From: Phycisphaerales bacterium
GTDB taxonomy: Bacteria > Planctomycetota > Phycisphaerae > Phycisphaerales > UBA1924
NCBI GenBank assembly: GCA_029260495.1
Contig: JAJDDD010000015.1
Location: 1 to 50,589 of the forward strand
Reading direction: 5' to 3'
Length of the DNA: 50,589 nucleotides
Shown here in pieces: positions 1 through 7,954 of this stretch. Each line of letters opens with the position of its first letter. Within the stretch, counting starts at the first letter, position 1. The notes below the pieces were generated by a model, which searched no databases, was not told the origin of the DNA, and saw only the letters and a program-made list of their open reading frames with translations. The position numbers and the translations under genes are program-made.

Positions 1-135
1 GATGACGTTTCGATGTTTGTAGATGACCGGGCAGGTGTACTCGTACAGTTGATTTGATCGCGGCGGGATCACGGCTTCAATGCGACGTGTGTGAAGCCAC
101 GCTCGAATGCGTTGACAGCTGTACCCTTTGTCTCC

Positions 136-415
136 GGCGACGTGGTCATCAAGGACAACCTGTCGAGCCACATGCGGGTGCGGACGAGAGTGCTGATCAA
201 GTCCGCCGGTACAGAACTGGTGTTCCTCCCGCCTTGTAGCCCCGACTTGAACCCAATCGAGATGGTCTTCAGCAAGATCAAGCAGAGGCTGCGTTCGATG
301 GCACCGAACGAAGGAGGCCCTGTGGAAAGCAATGCAATCGGTGCTCGATGCCGTCACACCCACCGACGCCGCCAACTGCTACCGCCACTGCGGATACACG
401 CTACGAAATGGATGA
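136..415 (+). pseudogene. IS630-type transposase, C-terminal fragment
   Basis: This is the C-terminal half of the DDE domain of an IS630-type transposase. The GDVVIKDNLSSH motif (catalytic Asp), the PCSPDLNPIEMVFSKIK motif (catalytic Glu) and the C-terminal ANCYRHCGYTL are readable. Near position 300 the frame shifts: the reading frame reaches LRSMAPNE, then the homologous text resumes in another frame as RTKEALWKAMQSVLDAV and ends at a TGA at 413-415. The same protein region is present in the better preserved copy at 11999-12813, which is the basis for the frameshift call. The N-terminal half is absent, so this copy is inactive. Confidence 0.85.
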
Positions 416-453
416 GTGAGCACGAGCAATCGCCAATTACCGGACAATGAGAA

Positions 454-473
454 ACGCCACCGTGAGGTGGCGT
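454..473. other. short perfect hairpin
   Basis: An 8-bp inverted repeat (ACGCCACC / GGTGGCGT) surrounds a 4-nt GTGA loop just after the IS630 remnant. There is no T-run after it on either strand, so a rho-independent terminator is not supported. It may be an IS end or a structural remnant. Confidence 0.4.
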
Positions 474-526
474 GAGAGACTGCTTACCATATCTTGGTTC
501 GCCCTCCGCTCTACCATCGGAGAGCA

Positions 527-557
527 GCTTGAAGCGCAGCCTAAGTATTTGGACGGT
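527..557. repeat. 31-bp exact repeat, right-end scar of IS481-type element
   Basis: These 31 bp are identical to 6348-6378, which hold the last codon, stop and right end of the IS481-type element at 5.2-6.4 kb. The copy here lacks the transposase and so looks like a scar left after deletion. The core TATTTGGACGGT also occurs in reverse at 40970-40983 and in variant form at 11421-11432. Confidence 0.75.
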
Positions 558-632
558 ACGACATAAAGTGACAGTAATTGCACCGGCCGTCACATTGTTT
601 GATCGCATTGTTTTGAGGCCTGATCACGAGAG

Positions 633-2285
633 CTAGGGACAGTCAGCGCAGAGTTGCCTGGCAATAATCCCAAGATCTACGCTGTCAACTCGGCCATCGC
701 GATTGAAATCAGCAGTGTCGTTGTCGGTTCCGAAAGCGCCGAGCGCCATCACCAGGTCGCTTGAGTCAACAAGGCTGTCGCCATTCAGATCATGAGGATT
801 TTCTCCTTCGCGCTCTTCGACAACAGCTTGTGGTGTAATGTCAGGTCCACAAAGAACTGAATCAGAATCAAGGGCTGTCGCCAAGGCGCCGGTTGGAGCT
901 ACAGCTCCCAACGTGGACACGGTCGCAACGTTTACTGATGCCACAGAGAGCGGTGAGGGATCCCCGACGAATGGCGATGTGGGGCTCGAGAGATCGCAGC
1001 CTGGGCCAGCAGAGCCATCGAGGCGTAGAAAGATTGCAACGCCATCAACGGGGGCGGGCGCTGGCGCCACTTGCATAAAGCCTGCGATGAGAATGCTCCA
1101 TCGACCAGCCATCGTCATGGCGAGCCCGTTGTCAAAGCCGACGTCTCCATAGGTTTGGTCCCACTCGTGTTCGCCGTTGCTGTTGACCTTTACGAGCCAC
1201 AGATCTTCGCTTCCCGCGCCAGCCGTTCCAGTGGAGCCGAGCGCTAAAAATCCGCCATCCGGGGTCTGGACAACCTCCGCGCCGGAATCAACCCACGTGA
1301 CACCGAAGTTATTACCTAACGTGCGATTCCACAGAACGTTTCCATCTTCATCGAGGCGCACAAGCCACAAATCACCACGGAAGAAGCCATTTGCTATAAG
1401 CTCGCCGGTTGCAATGAAGCCGCCCTCTTTGACGCGAGCAATATCTGCCCAAGCGTCTGAGCCGCTAAAGTTGTAGGTCTTTGACCAGAGCACATCGCCT
1501 TTGGCATCAAGGCGTATCGCCCAAGGTCTGAAGAACGGTATGTCGTCAGTTCGCGCCAAGCCGGAAAACTGCGAACGTGAGTTGACCGTGACGATCAAGC
1601 CGTCCGGCGTTGCAGTGATCGCTGAGAGCAGATCGTTGAATTGTCCCGGAATCGTTTTTTGCCAGAGAACATCGCCAGAGGAGTTGATCTCTAGGATCCA
1701 GATATCGTGTTCGCCCGATCCATCGAGAATGTTCCCGCCGACGTAGAATCCATTCGGAGATTGTTCGATTGCAACAAAGGAAGATCGGTCGCTGAGGGCG
1801 TACGATCTCTGCCACTCAACAGCGCCTTCTTTGTTCAGTTTGACGATCCAACCGGCCTGGCCTCCAGTCAGAGCGGTTCCAGCGAATCCTGCGACAATGC
1901 AGCCGCTATCCTGGGTTCCCAGCACCGCTGACGCTTGCTCTCCCAATGGTCCGCCAATCGCAGTTTCCCATTTCGCTGCGCCGGATCCATCGAGCGCGAC
2001 GACCCATGCGTCCTGGCCTCCTTGTCCGAACGACAGTGTGTTGCCGCACAGGAAGAAACCGCGCCCGCCTCTTGCTTGAGCACTATCAACAAAGATATCT
2101 GCGCTAGCTCCTCCAAAGGTCTTCGCCCCGGGGCGCGGCGCTAGAAAATCCGCTGAAATCTGCGGGTGGGCGAACGTCTCGGCTTCAAGGGGCGACGCCA
2201 GAGCTTTCAATTCGTGTTGTGCCTGCGATGTAGCAAGGGGAAGAAGAGCGAATACGGCGCCGAGCGCTATGGATGTCCATTTCAT
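633..2285 (-). CDS. secreted WD/delta-60-like repeat protein with C-terminal dockerin-like domain
   Basis: The 550-residue product starts with a signal peptide (MKWTSIALGAVFALLPLATSQA, cleavage expected after residue 22). Residues ~55-400 hold six or so repeats of about 55 residues of the form DxWVxxLDxxGxxxWxxxxGG...DGGFxxxG, the pattern of delta-60-like or bacterial beta-propeller repeats. Residues ~490-550 are two EF-hand-like loops (DLNGDSLVDSSDL and DFNRDGRVDSVDL), a dockerin-type tail common on secreted planctomycete proteins. The role is probably extracellular or surface display; no catalytic motif is seen. It lies in the same orientation as the protease gene upstream, which ends in the same kind of tail; the 100-bp gap suggests separate or loosely coupled transcription. 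Confidence 0.85.
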   Translation of the reverse strand: MKWTSIALGAVFALLPLATSQAQHELKALASPLEAETFAHPQISADFLAPRPGAKTFGGASADIFVDSAQARGGRGFFLCGNTLSFGQGGQDAWVVALDGSGAAKWETAIGGPLGEQASAVLGTQDSGCIVAGFAGTALTGGQAGWIVKLNKEGAVEWQRSYALSDRSSFVAIEQSPNGFYVGGNILDGSGEHDIWILEINSSGDVLWQKTIPGQFNDLLSAITATPDGLIVTVNSRSQFSGLARTDDIPFFRPWAIRLDAKGDVLWSKTYNFSGSDAWADIARVKEGGFIATGELIANGFFRGDLWLVRLDEDGNVLWNRTLGNNFGVTWVDSGAEVVQTPDGGFLALGSTGTAGAGSEDLWLVKVNSNGEHEWDQTYGDVGFDNGLAMTMAGRWSILIAGFMQVAPAPAPVDGVAIFLRLDGSAGPGCDLSSPTSPFVGDPSPLSVASVNVATVSTLGAVAPTGALATALDSDSVLCGPDITPQAVVEEREGENPHDLNGDSLVDSSDLVMALGAFGTDNDTADFNRDGRVDSVDLGIIARQLCADCP

Positions 2286-2387
2286 AACTGTGTCCTTCTC
2301 CAGTGTTGAATTTTAGTTGGATCTACGGACAATACGTGGAATTTACCGGGATTCATGTGACGCGGACTCACTTGCCAACTCCAGGCG

Positions 2388-4250
2388 CTATGGCTGTTCT
2401 TCAAGCAACTCTTGCAGCGCCAGGGCGAGGTCAGCGGAGTCCACCCGGCCGTCATTCGTCAGATCAGCTGACACCGACTCATTGACGCCGAACAGTTGCA
2501 CAATGGAAGCAATGTCCTTCGCATCAACGGCGCCGTCCGAGTTGACATCTGCAGCGGCGCTGCTCAGGAGCGCGGGCAGCAACTCCGGTGTTCCTGATGT
2601 GCTCAGCCCGTTGACCACTGTGACCTGAATAGAATGCGTATCTCTCAAACCCGATGAATCGGTGACACGAAGTGTTACGTTTACTTCTCCTGCTGACTGA
2701 TATCGCACGACAGGACGAGGGGTGTTCTTCGTCTCAAAAGCGCCATCGCCGTCAAGATCCCAGTCGTAGCGAACGATTGTGGCGCCTGGCTCCTGCGCGG
2801 TCGACAAAATATCTCCTATAAAGAAGCAGTTCCGCTTGGCCCGGATGCGCTTGTCAATTCCAGCGAACGCGCGTGGCGGCGCAACGCTGCCATCGAGACG
2901 CAGCGCGAGGTCGTAAAGTTGCAGGCGTGCAGAGACGTGTGTAAGCGGCTCACTATCAAATACACGCAGATGGTACGCGCCTGGTTCAAGTTCAACTGTG
3001 AGAGCTTCCGGCATGCCGCGGTCGGCGCTGCTTTGCAGCGTCACAGTTCCATCGGGCGCGATGAGCTCAAAAGCCAAGTCGCCGGCTGTTTCAGCAAAGA
3101 TAAAGCAATCCCCAACCTGAGCACCGGAGGGTGCGTCGCCACACGGCACAATCGAACATCCAAATTGCTGGGCGCCGGCGGTGTATATGCCTCCAGTTGG
3201 AGTCACACTGATCTCCACGACTCTGCGCTGCTTCACCTCAAAGCGAAACCAGTCAGAAGCTGCGCCAGTGAGTCCTTCCGGCCCATTCGTTGACAGGTGT
3301 CGCTCCACTACCGCAGGTGTCACGAGTTGTTGGCTCAGAATATTCCGATCCAGAGCATCAAGCTGCACAGCCGCTTCTATCGAAGAGTTTCCGGAGAAAC
3401 GATCGCCGTAATTGCTCCCGGCGCCTCGCTGCTCATCAACACGCAGCGGTTCAATCCCCCCCGGCGGGATGATGGGCTCCATCGTCTTGTTCCCGGTGCA
3501 TGGCACCGTATGGAAAAACCCCAGACCATGACCATGCTCGTGCGCGACGGTATGCCTAAGCGTTCTGAAGGAGCCGGTGTCATCGAGAAAGGCGACGCCC
3601 GAGATGCTCTCATCAAAATGCAACGTGTTGATCGCCATATCACCGCCGTAGAGCGGGAATGAGTTGGTCGCGAGGACTTCAAATGACGCCTCCGTGCCGC
3701 CGATTCGAATGTCACCGCGTTTGGGCGTCGAAACAGGATCCTGATCAAGTTGTGAGTTATTGTCGGCGACTTCACGCAGTTCAACACCACCGTAGAACGC
3801 CCACACCGAAATCCCCTGCCGGATGAACTCTCGCCCGAGATCGAGGTTGCGCTGCCCGAATACTTCTTGCAGCGTCGCGTTGAGATCATTGGGGCCGCTG
3901 AACGGAAAACCGGGCGACTCCCAGATCGCGGTGTCGTCAGGGAAGCTATACGTCAGCCGAACGCGCTCCCCGTTGCGACTCGGGCCAAGATCCGCATCGC
4001 CAACCCATACAGTTTCTGATGAGATAAAATCGTTGAACGGGTCGGGTTGCGTGGGCGGTCGTAGGCCAGTCCTATTGATAATCTCCACGATTTCTTGCGC
4101 CGTCAGACCCTCTGTGTAGTAGCAGGCATCCACCGCAGCGCGGGTAGGGCTATGTTGACACTCTCCCTCAGTGTTGCAAACGGCGGGCACGCCGCCGCTT
4201 CCATAAACAAATGCTAAGGGCAGAACGACGCCGAAAGAGAATGCTGGCAT
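2388..4250 (-). CDS. secreted metzincin-like metalloprotease with PKD and dockerin-like domains
   Basis: The predicted 620-residue protein starts at the ATG at 4250, which follows GGAGGA at about 10 nt and gives a proper signal peptide (MPAFSFGVVLPLAFVYG); an ATG 33 nt upstream is less likely. About residue 240 there is HEHGHGLGFFH, the HExxHxxGxxH zinc site of metzincins. A PKD-like fold follows at ~480-565 (VRYDWDLDGDGAFETKN), then two EF-hand-like loops (DVNSDGAVDAKDI, DLTNDGRVDSADL) as a dockerin-type tail. The expected role is an extracellular protease or a calcium-stabilised surface enzyme. The Met-turn residue was not identified with confidence, so the subfamily is open. Confidence 0.85.
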   Translation of the reverse strand: MPAFSFGVVLPLAFVYGSGGVPAVCNTEGECQHSPTRAAVDACYYTEGLTAQEIVEIINRTGLRPPTQPDPFNDFISSETVWVGDADLGPSRNGERVRLTYSFPDDTAIWESPGFPFSGPNDLNATLQEVFGQRNLDLGREFIRQGISVWAFYGGVELREVADNNSQLDQDPVSTPKRGDIRIGGTEASFEVLATNSFPLYGGDMAINTLHFDESISGVAFLDDTGSFRTLRHTVAHEHGHGLGFFHTVPCTGNKTMEPIIPPGGIEPLRVDEQRGAGSNYGDRFSGNSSIEAAVQLDALDRNILSQQLVTPAVVERHLSTNGPEGLTGAASDWFRFEVKQRRVVEISVTPTGGIYTAGAQQFGCSIVPCGDAPSGAQVGDCFIFAETAGDLAFELIAPDGTVTLQSSADRGMPEALTVELEPGAYHLRVFDSEPLTHVSARLQLYDLALRLDGSVAPPRAFAGIDKRIRAKRNCFFIGDILSTAQEPGATIVRYDWDLDGDGAFETKNTPRPVVRYQSAGEVNVTLRVTDSSGLRDTHSIQVTVVNGLSTSGTPELLPALLSSAAADVNSDGAVDAKDIASIVQLFGVNESVSADLTNDGRVDSADLALALQELLEEQP

Positions 4251-4283
4251 GGTTTGATATCCTCCAGAAGCGATAGTGCTCAT

Positions 4284-4959
4284 TCACATACAATTTCACA
4301 GACAAGCGGATTACTCAAATACTTCATACTCACGAACGACCAACATTGATACCCAAAACCTCCTGAAGAAAACCTGAAAGTTCTCCTGAGTCGCATCTGG
4401 ACAATTGGAATTCGCGAAAATAACCACATCATATGTACAAGGCAGGTTATGAATCGTGAAAAGGCGTGAGCGCAAATGGGCACGACCAAGAGAACACCGC
4501 AGGAATTGGCGAATCGGAGAGACTGACGTTAGCCCAGTCGATGGCACGATTGTGGAGAGCGATGTCCGCACCTCCCTTCCTGCTTTCCAGACATCGCTGC
4601 TAAATGCATTGGTTTAGGCTCAGGGTGAAGTTGTGAGTAGAGTAGCGGGCGAGCCAGATGTGCAGCAAGAAGATCAGCTAGCGGCTCGCTCTCACCGTTG
4701 CCGGCAGGTTTCAATCGGATGTCGCCGCATTCGGGAACCTTCATGCGCTCTCAGCACCGCCATCCAGGAGGGCCAAGAGTTTGTGCGAGGTCTTACGCGG
4801 CTTCAGGACGGCATTTTGAAACCTGGATAACCGGATAAGCCAGCCGTGAATCACCTCGAACACACCGCCGATGCAGCTAGATCTTGGGTTCAACACCTCC
4901 TTTCTCTCCGTACTTAACAGTCTCCAAAGCTGGAACACCGCGTTCCGTTTCAGATGGTG
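4284..4959. other. intergenic, no supported gene
   Basis: No open frame here has a recognisable domain, a convincing ribosome site or a signal peptide. The segment probably contains the promoter of the metalloprotease gene (AT-rich stretch 4290-4450 upstream of its start) and degenerate mobile DNA beyond. Confidence 0.5.
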
Positions 4960-5215
4960 TCAATGTACCTGGGCCGAATGCGGACGGAAGCGGCTATGCC
5001 ACTTCCGGTAGGCGTTCAGCCGATGCTGGATACCATCGATTCCAAGCTGGAGCCACGCTCGCTTTTCCCATGCTTTATCATCCCTGAAAAGCCGCTCGAC
5101 ATTCGCGTTGAGTAGCCATGTTCTGACCTGGCGCCGGATATGTATGACGCGCATAGGCTCGATGCCGTACCGTCCAAAGATATAGCCCACTGTCAATTTC
5201 CTTGAAGGCAAGGAG
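4960..5215 (-). pseudogene. possible transposase/integrase C-terminal remnant
   Basis: In one minus-strand frame a run of about 80 residues (VERLFRDDKAWEKRAW...IQHRLNAYRKWH...FRPHSA) resembles the end of an rve-type transposase, where the catalytic Glu (VERLF) is followed by an AYxxWxxxxRPHSA tail. No start or upstream catalytic domain is visible in the same frame, and the IS481-type element begins right next to it. Assignment is by motif shape only. Confidence 0.35.
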
Positions 5216-6378
5216 TTGCGTGATGGGTATCGTGTTGTCATTGGCCGAAATTGTTCATGGTGAGAGATAGAATCGGCGAATGAAATCAGCTCCTTGGCCA
5301 CTCCTGGCGGTGATCGTGGCAGGCTGGATGTCTCGGCGGCAACAAGAGGGCATTGATCATCTGCGCGAAGCGAATCGGGTGCTCCGTGAGAAGCTCGGCG
5401 TCGAACGGGCCCGCCTGAATGACGACCAGCGCCGCAGACTTGCGGCGAGGGGAAAGGCGCTGGGCAGAAGTCGGTTGGCGGAGGTCTGCTCGATCGCAAC
5501 ACCTGACACAATCTTGAGGTGGCATCGGCGTTTGATCGCGAACAAGTACGACGGGAGCGCGAAGCGCGGACCGGGCCGTCCTCGTGTGATGCTCGAGATC
5601 GCTCAACTAGCGCTGAGTATGGCGAAGGAGAATCCTCTATGGGGGTATGGCCGGATTCGAGGCGAGCTGTAGCATCTGGGTCACTGGGTTGCGCGTTCAA
5701 CGGTGGCGAACATTCTCAAGGAACATGGCGTTGAACCCGCGACAGAGCTAGGAAGACGGACGCCGTGGTCGACGTTCCCCAAAGCCTATAGAGAATCAAT
5801 TGCTGCAGCCGACTTCTTCATCGTCGAGGTCTGGACAGTGCGCGGGCTCATTCGATACTCCGTGTTCTTTGTCTTCGACATATCGAGTCGTCGCGTTGAG
5901 GTTGTGAGGATGTCACGAGCGCCCAATGGGCAGTGGAACGAACAGATCGCACGAAGCCTGACTGATCCTTTCGATGGATTACTCTGGGTTCACGGATACT
6001 TCATCCATGACCGAGACCCGCTCTTTGCTGCATCGTTCGACGCGATCCTACGGTCGGCAGGCGTCGACCCTATCAAGCCTCCATCGCGGAGTCCGAACCT
6101 GAACGCGTACGCGGAGCGGTTCGTCCGATCGATGAAGTCAGAGTGTCTTGATCGGATGATCTTCCTCGGGAAACAGCATCTCAGGCACGCGATTGATGAG
6201 TACATGGCGCACTATCACGAAGAACGGTCGCATCAAGGGCTCGGAGACGAGCGGCCGGTCCGATCAAGCAGTCTTGTTCGCGCCAAGGCATCAGTACAGC
6301 GTTCGACAAGACTCGGCGGGATGCTGAATCACTACCACAGAACAGTCGCTTGAAGCGCAGCCTAAGTATTTGGACGGT
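5169..6378 (+). mobile_element. IS481-type insertion sequence, nearly complete but inactive
   Basis: The element holds one transposase frame and is bounded by partly inverted ends: ACCGTCCAAAGATA at 5169-5182 and AGTATTTGGACGGT at 6365-6378, sharing the ACCGTCCAAA core in inverted orientation. No clear target duplication was identified, so the left boundary is tentative. Related end motifs and protein fragments occur at 527-557, ~11290-11432 and 40970-41180, showing this family was once active here several times. Confidence 0.65.
5280..6353 (+). pseudogene. IS481-type transposase interrupted by an amber codon
   Basis: The frame begins [22 protein letters not shown], has a helix-turn-helix region near [14 protein letters not shown], then the rve catalytic core: ADFFIVEVW (first Asp), FIHDRDPLF (second Asp) and AERFVRSMKSECLDRM (Glu), followed by HYHEERSHQGLG. 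A TAG at 5670-5672 stops the frame after GYGRIRGEL; beyond it the same frame continues with LGHWVARSTVANILKEHG and the rest of the catalytic domain. No shift is needed to rejoin the halves, so this is a single nonsense mutation. A short product starting at 5703 would lack the DNA-binding part. Transposition is not expected without readthrough. Confidence 0.85.
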
Positions 6379-6486
6379 GCGGCCTTGAAGAAGTGGGCAC
6401 TTGACCCAGACACTTCACTAACGGCATAAAGAGACATTTTCTCCTATTCGCTGGGAATATTGTAAAATGCCTATCAGTTTGAATCT

Positions 6487-7401
6487 ATGCTCGAACACAA
6501 CTGGGTGCTCGGGCGCCGCTCGCCTTGTCGAGCATGTTGTTTGCGCGGTCCCGAGGTGCACTTTAGCAGTTGCGTGATGCCTGAATACTTTGAAGCGGAA
6601 GTTCCCGAGCACCTCTCGTCGTGCGTAACCAAGCTTTGGACGTACTCCGGTGATCTATCTGAATTGATTCTGCCGACCGGAAGCTTAGACATCGTATTGC
6701 ACCTCGGCGGCGCCCCAAGGTCTCAGGGCCAATCCGCTGTAATCCGAAGCGAACCCCGCGCACTAATTGCCGGCCAGCTCACTAGGCCAGTGCGACTCTG
6801 GACAGCGGGGCCGGCCGAAATTATCTCGGCTCGGCTCACGCCGAGCGGGCTCACTCGTTTTTTTGATTTCAGTGTTCCAGAGCTAACGAATTCTTCAATC
6901 GGGCTAATCGATACCGAGATAGTGTCAGCTTCCACACTGGACCGTCTGTTTAATCAAATTGAAAGTGAGAAACAACTGAAGCGACGGCTTGCGCGCTTCG
7001 TAGTGTTTCTAAGCGACTATCTCAGACCGCCGCCTGTTGATCAGCGTGTCAACGAGGCATTGTGTCGGATCATACGATCGTCCGGGACACTATCAGTTCA
7101 ACAGTTAGCAAACCAGATTGGGATCTCTGAGCGAACTCTACAGCGGCGTTTTCTACGCGAGATTGGTGTCCGACCCAAGATGTATAGCCGCATTGTCCGC
7201 CTACGTCACGCCGTAGAAATGGCTTCAAAACGGCCAGATCTCTCGTGGGCAGCTATTGCAATGTGGTTCGGGTACTTTGATCAACCGCATTTCATTCGCG
7301 AATGCACCGAATTATACGGGGCGTCACCAGGATCGCTACAAGCCCTAGGATCAGCGATCACCGATGAACTCTCGACGACTTTGCAATCAGCGGCAGACTG
7401 A
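6487..7401 (+). CDS. AraC-family transcriptional regulator
   Basis: The 304-residue product has an N-terminal ligand/dimerisation-like region (residues ~31-150, with a VTKLWTYSG segment typical of the DUF6597-like sensor domain) and a C-terminal AraC DNA-binding domain at ~195-290: first helix-turn-helix LSVQQLANQIGISERTLQRRF and second WAAIAMWFGYFDQPHFIRECTELYG. The effector is unknown. The start is uncertain: the family domain begins close to Met31 (ATG at 6577), so the upstream 30 residues, which are Cys-rich and atypical, may not be translated. Its downstream neighbour in the same direction is a tiny secreted Cys-rich peptide gene, a possible target. It lies immediately after the IS481-type element. 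Confidence 0.85.
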   Translation: MLEHNWVLGRRSPCRACCLRGPEVHFSSCVMPEYFEAEVPEHLSSCVTKLWTYSGDLSELILPTGSLDIVLHLGGAPRSQGQSAVIRSEPRALIAGQLTRPVRLWTAGPAEIISARLTPSGLTRFFDFSVPELTNSSIGLIDTEIVSASTLDRLFNQIESEKQLKRRLARFVVFLSDYLRPPPVDQRVNEALCRIIRSSGTLSVQQLANQIGISERTLQRRFLREIGVRPKMYSRIVRLRHAVEMASKRPDLSWAAIAMWFGYFDQPHFIRECTELYGASPGSLQALGSAITDELSTTLQSAAD

Positions 7402-7617
7402 GCACGCGTCAATCCTAAATCACATTGTCGCTTTTGTACAAGACAAACAGCTGATACACAAAGATGATGTGTTTTCATTAAAGCGATACGCTGACAACAC
7501 AGCTTGGGCTCAACAATACAATATTTGTGATCTCCAGTGTGGTCCAGCAATTCCCCCGAATACTGCGTTGCGCAGGCGTTCTGCGTGGCAAGAGCCTTAA
7601 CCCACGGAGTATTATCG

Positions 7618-7842
7618 ATGACGAACATAATGAAATTAGCCGTTGCTATCGCTGCCGGTGCTGCAATTGCTGTTGGAGTTGGATCGGCGTGGCAAACCAC
7701 CCCCGTCCCGGTTGCCCCCGATAGTGAATCGGTCATTGTATGCGGAATATGCTCAGGACCATTTTTCCAGAACGGGCAGATTTGTTTCCTCTATAGCTGC
7801 AACAACGGGCCATGCGACACGGTTCTCTGTTTGAAATTTTAA
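7618..7842 (+). CDS. small secreted Cys-rich peptide
   Basis: A 74-residue product. After MTNIM there is a clean signal sequence (MKLAVAIAAGAAIAVGVGSAWQ) and then a mature part of about 45 residues with six cysteines (CGIC, C, C, C, C), enough for three disulfides. No family was recognised. The ATG at 7618 was chosen because the longer frame from 7537 adds a hydrophilic stretch ahead of the signal peptide. A strong terminator-like hairpin follows directly, so the gene ends a transcript. An AraC regulator precedes it by 216 bp. It could be a secreted bacteriocin-like peptide, a cell-envelope peptide or a signal; the sequence does not decide. Confidence 0.6.
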   Translation: MTNIMKLAVAIAAGAAIAVGVGSAWQTTPVPVAPDSESVIVCGICSGPFFQNGQICFLYSCNNGPCDTVLCLKF

Positions 7843-7854
7843 ATAATAAAACGT

Positions 7855-7889
7855 GCCTTACGATCAGCGATACCTGATCGCAAGGCTTT
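7855..7889 (+). terminator. probable rho-independent terminator
   Basis: A 13-position stem (GCCTT then CGATCAG against CTGATCG then AAGGC, one A/C mismatch between the blocks) with a 6-nt loop is followed by TTTGATTAT. It lies 13 nt after the stop of the Cys-rich peptide gene. Confidence 0.7.
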
Positions 7890-7954
7890 GATTATCACGA
7901 CAAAACGAGTCGTAGTTCGTAGTTCTTTGTTTTAAAATAGGACATTTTCATTCG

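Noticed and set aside
633-2285. Many plus-strand open frames across the dockerin genes
   Set aside because: They are antisense shadows of the two long secreted-protein genes with no domains of their own.
5703-6353. Downstream half of the IS481 transposase as an independent gene
   Set aside because: It is in the same frame as the upstream half and lacks the DNA-binding part; a single amber codon explains the split.
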